Assembly: GCA_025352185.1 (NCBI GenBank)
Contig: JANXTV010000318.1
Span: 1 to 17,584 of the forward strand
DNA from: Oligoflexia bacterium
GTDB taxonomy: Bacteria; Bdellovibrionota; UBA1018
Direction: 5' to 3'
Length of the DNA: 17,584 nt
Made by a program: the position numbers and the translations under genes. Shown one piece after another: positions 13,377 to 17,584 of the stretch (its first letter is position 1; every line of letters starts with the position of its first letter). The notes below the pieces were generated by a model. The model saw nothing but the letters and a program-made list of their open reading frames with translations, had not been told where the DNA came from and did not search any database.

Positions 13377-14188
13377 CGAGTCCGAAAACAAATTTTAAGA
13401 AGCTGACCGTGCCGGATTTCAAAGGCCGAAAAGTCGAACGTAAAAAACTCGTGATGGTCACCTGCTACGATTCTAGTTTTGCGCGGGTTTTAAACGAGAC
13501 CGACGTCGATATCCTCCTCGTGGGTGATAGTTGCGCAATGACGATGCACGGACATGATTCGACGATCCAGGCCGACGTGGGTATGATCGCACTCCATACG
13601 GCGGCCGTGGCCCGGGCGGCGCCCGGAAAATTTCTGGTAGCCGATCTCCCCTTTCTTTCCGTACGGAAAGGGCTCGCTCCGGCGATGGAGGCCATCGGAT
13701 CTCTCCTGAAGGCGGGAGCCCACGCCGTAAAGCTCGAAGGTTTAAAGGGGAATGAAGACATCATCCGCCACGTCGTCGAATCGGGAATTCCGGTGATGGG
13801 ACATCTCGGCCTAACGCCCCAGTTCGTGAATGCGTTCGGGGGAATGAAAGTCCAGGGGAAGTCGACCGAAGCCCAGGAACAGATGCTTAAGGACGCGATC
13901 GAGTACGAAAAGCTCGGAGCATTCTCACTCGTACTCGAATGCGTACCTACCGAAATTGCGACGAAAATCGCAGCTAAGCTCTCCATTCCGGTGATTGGAA
14001 TTGGCGCTGGTGCGGAAGTCGATGGCCAAGTCCTCGTGCTCCAGGATCTCCTCGGATTCACTCCCGACTTTAAACCGAAGTTTCTTCGTCGTTATCTGAA
14101 CGGCTATGAGCTATTTAAGGGGGCCTTCGATCGTTTTACGGAAGAAGTGCGCGGGGGAGAGTACCCGTCGAAAGAAGAGAGCTACTAA
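13373..14188 (+). CDS. panB: 3-methyl-2-oxobutanoate hydroxymethyltransferase
   Basis: 271 residues from ATG, with AAGGAG upstream inside the previous gene. PanB transfers a hydroxymethyl group from 5,10-methylenetetrahydrofolate to 2-ketoisovalerate, giving ketopantoate. Conserved sites are in place and correctly spaced relative to the E. coli enzyme: Mg ligands Asp52 (VGDS) and Asp91 (VADLPF), substrate-binding Lys120 and Glu122 (VKLEG), and catalytic Glu189 (LECVP). VMGHLGLTPQ at 141-150 and IGIGAGAEVDGQVLVLQDLLG at 208-228 are family signatures. Cytoplasmic (beta/alpha)8 barrel; length is normal. The stop TAA abuts the panC ATG. Confidence 0.97.
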   Translation: MTSPKTNFKKLTVPDFKGRKVERKKLVMVTCYDSSFARVLNETDVDILLVGDSCAMTMHGHDSTIQADVGMIALHTAAVARAAPGKFLVADLPFLSVRKGLAPAMEAIGSLLKAGAHAVKLEGLKGNEDIIRHVVESGIPVMGHLGLTPQFVNAFGGMKVQGKSTEAQEQMLKDAIEYEKLGAFSLVLECVPTEIATKIAAKLSIPVIGIGAGAEVDGQVLVLQDLLGFTPDFKPKFLRRYLNGYELFKGAFDRFTEEVRGGEYPSKEESY

Positions 14189-15010
14189 ATGGAAATTTTT
14201 AAGTCTCTAGGCGAATTCCGGGCGTGGCGCGATCGCCTCGCCGAACACGAAATAAAATCAGGCGCACGTCTGAAAATGGGTTTCGTTCCGACGATGGGTG
14301 CCCTTCACGAAGGTCACGCGAGCCTCCTTCGCCAGAGCGCTTCCGACAATGAAATCACGATCCTCAGTATCTACGTGAATCCTACCCAGTTTAACCGTCC
14401 CGACGATCTGGCGAAATATCCCAGAACGACGGGGCAGGATCTCGAAATTGCTCATCGCTGCGGAGTCGATGCGGTGCTGATTCCGACCGCGAGTGAAGAC
14501 CTCTATCCCGATCAATATACCTTTCAAATCGTCGAAAAAGAGTTCTCGAAAATTCTCGAAGGTGAGCACCGGCCCGGACATTTTGAAGGTATGCTCACGG
14601 TCGTCCTAAAGCTACTAAACGTAGCCCGCGCGTCGAAAGCGTACTTTGGAGAGAAGGATTTTCAGCAGCTTGCGCTCGTCCGAGGAATGGCGAAAGCTTT
14701 CTTTCTCCAGACGGAAATCGTCGGTTGCCCGACCATTCGCGAGTCAGACGGACTCGCCATGAGTTCCCGGAATCTTCGTCTCTCGAAATCGGATCGTTTA
14801 ATCGCGCCGAAACTTTTCTCCGCGATGACGGAGTTTTCAAATCTTGCGGACGCACGAAAAGTCCTCGAGGAGATCGGCTTTAAAGTCGACTACCTCGTGG
14901 ACCATACCCATGAGGGGAGTACGCGGCGTCTCGTGGCCGCATCCCTCGGAGAAGTCCGCTTGATTGATAATGTTCCGGTGAAGGGCTTTAACGAGGGAGC
15001 CGCTCCGTGA
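14189..15010 (+). CDS. panC: Pantoate-beta-alanine ligase (pantothenate synthetase)
   Basis: 273 residues. PanC joins pantoate and beta-alanine using ATP (AMP-forming) to make pantothenate. Signatures: VPTMGALHEGH at 33-43 (the HIGH-type ATP site, His40 and His43), SIYVNPTQFNRPDDLAKYPR, EGEHRPGHFEGMLTVVLKLLN, AYFGEKDFQQ (KMSKS-side region) and ESDGLAMSSRN. The C-terminal domain is somewhat compact but complete. Its ATG abuts the panB stop and its own TGA overlaps the coaX GTG by four bases (GTGA). Beta-alanine would have to come from aspartate decarboxylase (PanD) or another route encoded outside the window. Confidence 0.97.
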   Translation: MEIFKSLGEFRAWRDRLAEHEIKSGARLKMGFVPTMGALHEGHASLLRQSASDNEITILSIYVNPTQFNRPDDLAKYPRTTGQDLEIAHRCGVDAVLIPTASEDLYPDQYTFQIVEKEFSKILEGEHRPGHFEGMLTVVLKLLNVARASKAYFGEKDFQQLALVRGMAKAFFLQTEIVGCPTIRESDGLAMSSRNLRLSKSDRLIAPKLFSAMTEFSNLADARKVLEEIGFKVDYLVDHTHEGSTRRLVAASLGEVRLIDNVPVKGFNEGAAP

Positions 15011-15792
15011 TTCTCGCACTCGATGTTGGGAATAGTCAGATATTTGGGGGTTTGATTGAAGAGTCGGCAACGGGCGCGAAAATCCTTTTTCGATTTCGGA
15101 AGAATTCAAAGGGTGGATCGAGCTCCGATGAATACGGACTCTTCTTAAAGCAGATCTTGCGCGAAAATGGATTCGACCCGGCGAACGTTAAGAAAATTGC
15201 GATTTGTACCGTCGTTCCCGATGTGATGCATTCCCTCAAGGGAGCGTGTCAGAAGTACTTTGATCTCGTTCCCTTCGTGCTTCAGGCGGGTGTAAAAACG
15301 GGTTTAAAGATTCGGTATAAGAATCCGCTCGAGGTCGGCGCCGACCGTATTGCAAATTCAATCGCGGCGACCGCCCGTTACCCCGGAAAGAATCTGATCA
15401 TCATCGACCTCGGTACCGCGACGACTTTCTGCGCGCTCACGAAAGATAAAGATTATCTCGGCGGATCGATTATCGCGGGACTGAAAATTTCGATGGAGGC
15501 GCTCGAATCAAAAACCGCGAAACTCCCGTCGGTCGAAATCGTCGCCCCGGAAACGGCACTCGGGAAGGCGACGATTGAAAGTATTCAAATGGGCCTCTTC
15601 TACGGGCACCTCGGCGCCATGAAAGAAATCGTAAGCCGTATCACCCAGGAAGTATTCGCCGGGGAACGTCCGTTTATCATCGGGACGGGTGGGTTTTCGC
15701 GTCTCTTCGAAAAGTCGAAAATATTTGATACCGAAATACCGGATCTCGTCCTCTTCGGGCTTTACGATGCGCTCGGACTAAACGCAGAATAG
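15007..15792 (+). CDS. coaX: Type III pantothenate kinase
   Basis: 261 residues from GTG, with GAGGGAG about 10 bases upstream in panC. CoaX phosphorylates pantothenate to 4'-phosphopantothenate, the first step of coenzyme A synthesis, and is not inhibited by CoA in the way type I/II kinases are. The ASKHA phosphate loops are visible: LALDVGNS at 3-10 with catalytic Asp6, GADR at 111-114, and IIDLGTATT at 132-140. GGSIIAGLKIS (152-162) is the usual next motif, though its Pro-Gly is Ala-Gly. SIQMGLFYG is the dimer-side helix. Assigned as CoaX rather than the related Baf-type activator because of the operon context. Overlaps panC by four bases. Confidence 0.95.
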   Translation: MILALDVGNSQIFGGLIEESATGAKILFRFRKNSKGGSSSDEYGLFLKQILRENGFDPANVKKIAICTVVPDVMHSLKGACQKYFDLVPFVLQAGVKTGLKIRYKNPLEVGADRIANSIAATARYPGKNLIIIDLGTATTFCALTKDKDYLGGSIIAGLKISMEALESKTAKLPSVEIVAPETALGKATIESIQMGLFYGHLGAMKEIVSRITQEVFAGERPFIIGTGGFSRLFEKSKIFDTEIPDLVLFGLYDALGLNAE

Positions 15793-15796
15793 AAGC

Positions 15797-16741
15797 ATGA
15801 CGATGATCCTCGGGGAATGCCCGAAGTGCCGAATGCAAATGAACGAGTTTCCGCTCGGGCCGCGCCTCCCGGTCGAATTCTGCTCCCAGTGTAAAGGGAT
15901 GTGGCTGGACCACGGCGTTCTCGCGAAGAGTTGCGGGAGCGAGGCAGATTTTCCGGAAAGCTCGGTCCCTACGGCGATAGGGATTCCTACGGAGCTAGCC
16001 TGCGTTCGTTGTGGGAGCGAAAAAAAATTGGAGAAAGTCCTCTATTCGCCGGGATCGGCCGTCGAGATTGAGTACTGCAGAACTTGCTTAGGAATGTTCC
16101 TCGATTTTCGGGAACTCCCGGCCGTTCAGGGAATCCTGAAGCGCGCACCGGTCAGGGACGTAACCGCCGCTTCGGTTTCGCGTACCGCGGGTGCGGGACA
16201 TCCCGCCGTCTCCGATCTCGCTCGTCCTTCGCTGAAAGAGACGTTTAGCCCGAAAGTTTTACAGAAGGAACTGTCCCCGTGGTTCGTACGAATCTTCTGG
16301 AACCCACGTTTTATCTTTTTTTCCGGGATCGGAGTTATCGTCACCTTAGTGCTCCTCTACTTCGAAAGTATTTTTCTGCTTCGTGCCTTGCCGACTCGCG
16401 GAATGGTCACGGAGATTATCCCGGTGGGCGCCCGGTGCGGTTCGGTCCGGAATAAATACGATTGTACGAAATTCGATGCGACGGTGGAGTACAGGACTGC
16501 CGACGAAGCGAAGCATACCGCGCACCTCTCGGCGGGGAGCGTTCGCGGTCGCTCCGGGTCCCTAAGCGAAGCCGATTTCCAACCCAACGTGACGATCCCG
16601 ATCCTTTACGACCCGCAAGATTTCTCGAAAATTTCCCACGATACGTTCGCAAAAGGTTGGGGCTTTATCCTGGGTTGCCTCGCGATATGTGGGTTAGCGA
16701 TGCTGAATATCGGGCTCGCGATCCGTCGGCGTGGACTCTAG
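15797..16741 (+). CDS. Double zinc-ribbon (zf-TFIIB) membrane protein with DUF3592-like domain
   Basis: 314 residues, starting 4 bases after the coaX stop; an ATG two codons later is an equal choice. Two zf-TFIIB-type zinc ribbons are clear: C8-x2-C11 ... C29-x2-C32 followed by GMWLD, and C69-x2-C72 ... C94-x2-C97 followed by GMFLD. A linker (about 110-160) leads to a membrane helix (172-196). Residues 200-285 resemble DUF3592: RGMVTEIIP opening, FDATVEYRT strand, VTIPILYDPQDFSKI closing. A second helix (288-309) ends the protein. With zinc ribbons in the cytoplasm, the DUF3592-like part would be periplasmic. Function is unknown; zf-TFIIB proteins are mostly uncharacterised. It is probably the last gene of the pantothenate transcript, with no obvious metabolic link. 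Confidence 0.82.
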   Translation: MTMILGECPKCRMQMNEFPLGPRLPVEFCSQCKGMWLDHGVLAKSCGSEADFPESSVPTAIGIPTELACVRCGSEKKLEKVLYSPGSAVEIEYCRTCLGMFLDFRELPAVQGILKRAPVRDVTAASVSRTAGAGHPAVSDLARPSLKETFSPKVLQKELSPWFVRIFWNPRFIFFSGIGVIVTLVLLYFESIFLLRALPTRGMVTEIIPVGARCGSVRNKYDCTKFDATVEYRTADEAKHTAHLSAGSVRGRSGSLSEADFQPNVTIPILYDPQDFSKISHDTFAKGWGFILGCLAICGLAMLNIGLAIRRRGL

Positions 16742-16742
16742 C

Positions 16743-16763
16743 GTCGGCCCCGACGGGCCCGAC
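16743..16763. terminator. GC-rich hairpin between convergent genes
   Basis: GTCGGCCCC (16743-16751) pairs with GGGCCCGAC (16755-16763) in eight of nine positions around a GAC loop, exactly filling the gap between the zinc-ribbon gene stop and the 3' end of the minus-strand secreted-protein gene. No T-tract flanks it, so it is either a factor-assisted terminator or a transcript-stabilising stem for both directions. Confidence 0.45.
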
Positions 16764-17239
16764 TACGGAAGATTTAACTGAACCGAGTGGCAGAGCATAA
16801 AGTCTGAAAATCTTTTCATTCCCGTTTGCGGTAGGATCACCTTTCCCGATTTACGGGAGAGAGTAGCCGACTGGAGATACGTTTCCTCGTGCCCGTAACC
16901 GAGATCGATCGTCGAGAGTACTTTTTTAGTGCCGACGAACTGGGTGATCAGGTCGGCGTCGATGATGTCTTTTTCTTTTGCCGGACATTCACCCTCGACT
17001 CCGGACTGGCCCGTTTCGCACGGAACGTAATTCAGGCGGCGATAAAGTTCTACTCCCGCGTAGTTCCAGGTCACTCGTCCAATTTCCATTCCCGGGAAGG
17101 GAGGCGCTCCGCCGCCGTAGCTCGATGCGGAGTAAATCAGAGTTGCATCGGCATTCGTGCAGCGGAGAGTTGCGGCCTGGGCCGAAGTCGCTACCGAGAG
17201 GAAAAGAACAATCGATGCTAAAGCATAAATATTTTTCAT
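16763..17239 (-). CDS. Secreted protein of unknown function with four cysteines
   Basis: 158 residues from ATG 17239. Residues 1-22 are a textbook Sec signal peptide (MKN, hydrophobic core, then TSAQA before ATLRC). The mature part, about 136 residues, has four cysteines (27, 74, 85 and 150), which could form two disulphides, a Gly/Pro-rich loop (YGGGAPPFPGM, 41-51), and alternating strands, suggesting a small beta-rich periplasmic or outer-surface protein. I recognise no domain. The last two helical/strand segments end at a hydrophobic CHSVQLNL tail. It is preceded by a plausible promoter in the 87-base gap after the TldD-like gene, so it may be expressed independently. Confidence 0.75.
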   Translation of the reverse strand: MKNIYALASIVLFLSVATSAQAATLRCTNADATLIYSASSYGGGAPPFPGMEIGRVTWNYAGVELYRRLNYVPCETGQSGVEGECPAKEKDIIDADLITQFVGTKKVLSTIDLGYGHEETYLQSATLSRKSGKVILPQTGMKRFSDFMLCHSVQLNLP

Positions 17240-17289
17240 GGCCTGGGGATACCGGGCACCATTCGCCGAGTCAATCGCCGTCCTAATTT

Positions 17290-17318
17290 TTTAGAGACAG
17301 GGACTCAAATGAGTTCAA
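17290..17318 (-). promoter_or_regulatory. Candidate promoter for the secreted-protein gene
   Basis: On the minus strand TTGAAC (17318-17313) and TCTAAA (17295-17290) are separated by exactly 17 bases, each matching four of six sigma-70 consensus positions, about 50 bases before the start codon. A dyad ACTCA-AA-TGAGT (17303-17314) overlaps the -35 element and spacer and could be an operator. Confidence 0.3.
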
Positions 17319-17326
17319 CCCCGAGT

Positions 17327-17584
17327 TTAACCGACGATCGAAACATCGGAGAGGAGCGCGAATTCTGGACCAAAATACCCGCTCGCCATGCCGTAGTCGA
17401 ACTCACTGCGTTTCACGCGGTTTTTAGAAAACCGGGCAAATTTAAAGTTCTCGCCAATCGATCCCGAGAGCGAGCCACCCTTAATCGTAGTGACCGTTCC
17501 GGTCGTATGATCGTGGAGCCGCGCGAGGCGAATCTCCGAGCTAAACGTACCGGTCGTCTCCTGGACGAAAAGGCCGGAGAACTG
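17327..17584 (-). CDS. TldD/PmbA-family protein, C-terminal part (cut by window end)
   Basis: The minus strand from 17584 is open for 85 codons to TAA at 17327; the start lies beyond the window. The fragment shows the C-terminal pattern of the TldD/PmbA family: a FVQETTGTFSSEIRLARL strand pair, IKGGSLSGSIGENF (the GGxxSGN-like turn at residues 34-47 of the fragment), RFS at 51-53, YFGPEFALLSDVSIVG at the end (compare the family's GPxxxxLxxLxIAG ending). TldD and PmbA form a metalloprotease that processes modified peptides and antitoxins in E. coli; the His/Glu metal motif would be in the missing part. The family call rests on the C-terminus only. Confidence 0.6.
   Translation of the reverse strand, partial: QFSGLFVQETTGTFSSEIRLARLHDHTTGTVTTIKGGSLSGSIGENFKFARFSKNRVKRSEFDYGMASGYFGPEFALLSDVSIVG

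Noticed and set aside
13465..14061. A 198-codon minus-strand open frame.
   Set aside because: It is antisense to panB, which has all its catalytic residues in place.

Overview
The window is a gene-dense piece of a moderately GC-rich Gram-negative bacterial chromosome: short intergenic gaps, start/stop overlaps and several Sec-secreted small proteins. An OmpA-like domain protein beside a MotA/TolQ/ExbB channel implies a double-membrane envelope. The mix (FHA coiled-coil protein, membrane-anchored PilZ protein, DUF2520 pantothenate gene, eukaryote-like P5C dehydrogenase, TldD-like protein) suggests a deltaproteobacterial or Bdellovibrionota-type organism. That placement is inference from gene content only. 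No tRNA, rRNA, CRISPR array, transposase, integrase or attachment site was seen, and no gene-free stretch exceeds about 210 bases.

Region 1 (1-5314) holds the most unusual locus: a coiled-coil protein with an OmpA/MotB-like C-terminal domain (5' end lost), a three-helix MotA/TolQ/ExbB-type channel, and a 975-residue FHA protein with a very long coiled coil and one membrane helix near its C-terminus. Together they look like an ion-driven envelope motor with a phosphothreonine-reading cytoplasmic rod. The first 299 bases are a foldback: 1-79 and 221-299 are perfect inverted repeats, and the minus strand of 1-219 encodes the missing upstream part of the first protein. This is most likely an assembly or amplification artefact at a contig end.

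Region 2 (5315-7144) has a YidB/DUF937-like protein, a convergent YkgJ-type cysteine-cluster protein sharing a likely bidirectional terminator with it, and a small secreted protein. Region 3 (7167-9702, minus strand) is a LysR regulator followed 13 bases later by 1-pyrroline-5-carboxylate dehydrogenase, divergent from a small secreted cysteine protein.

Region 4 (10233-12505) has a membrane PilZ protein overlapping tadA, then two abutting genes of unknown function. Region 5 (12579-16741) is a translationally linked operon: a Rossmann/DUF2520 protein (candidate PanG-type ketopantoate reductase), panB, panC and coaX. These would run from 2-ketoisovalerate to 4'-phosphopantothenate, lacking only a beta-alanine source. 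A zinc-ribbon membrane protein follows. Region 6 (16763-17584, minus strand) is a small secreted protein and the C-terminus of a TldD/PmbA-family protein cut by the window end.
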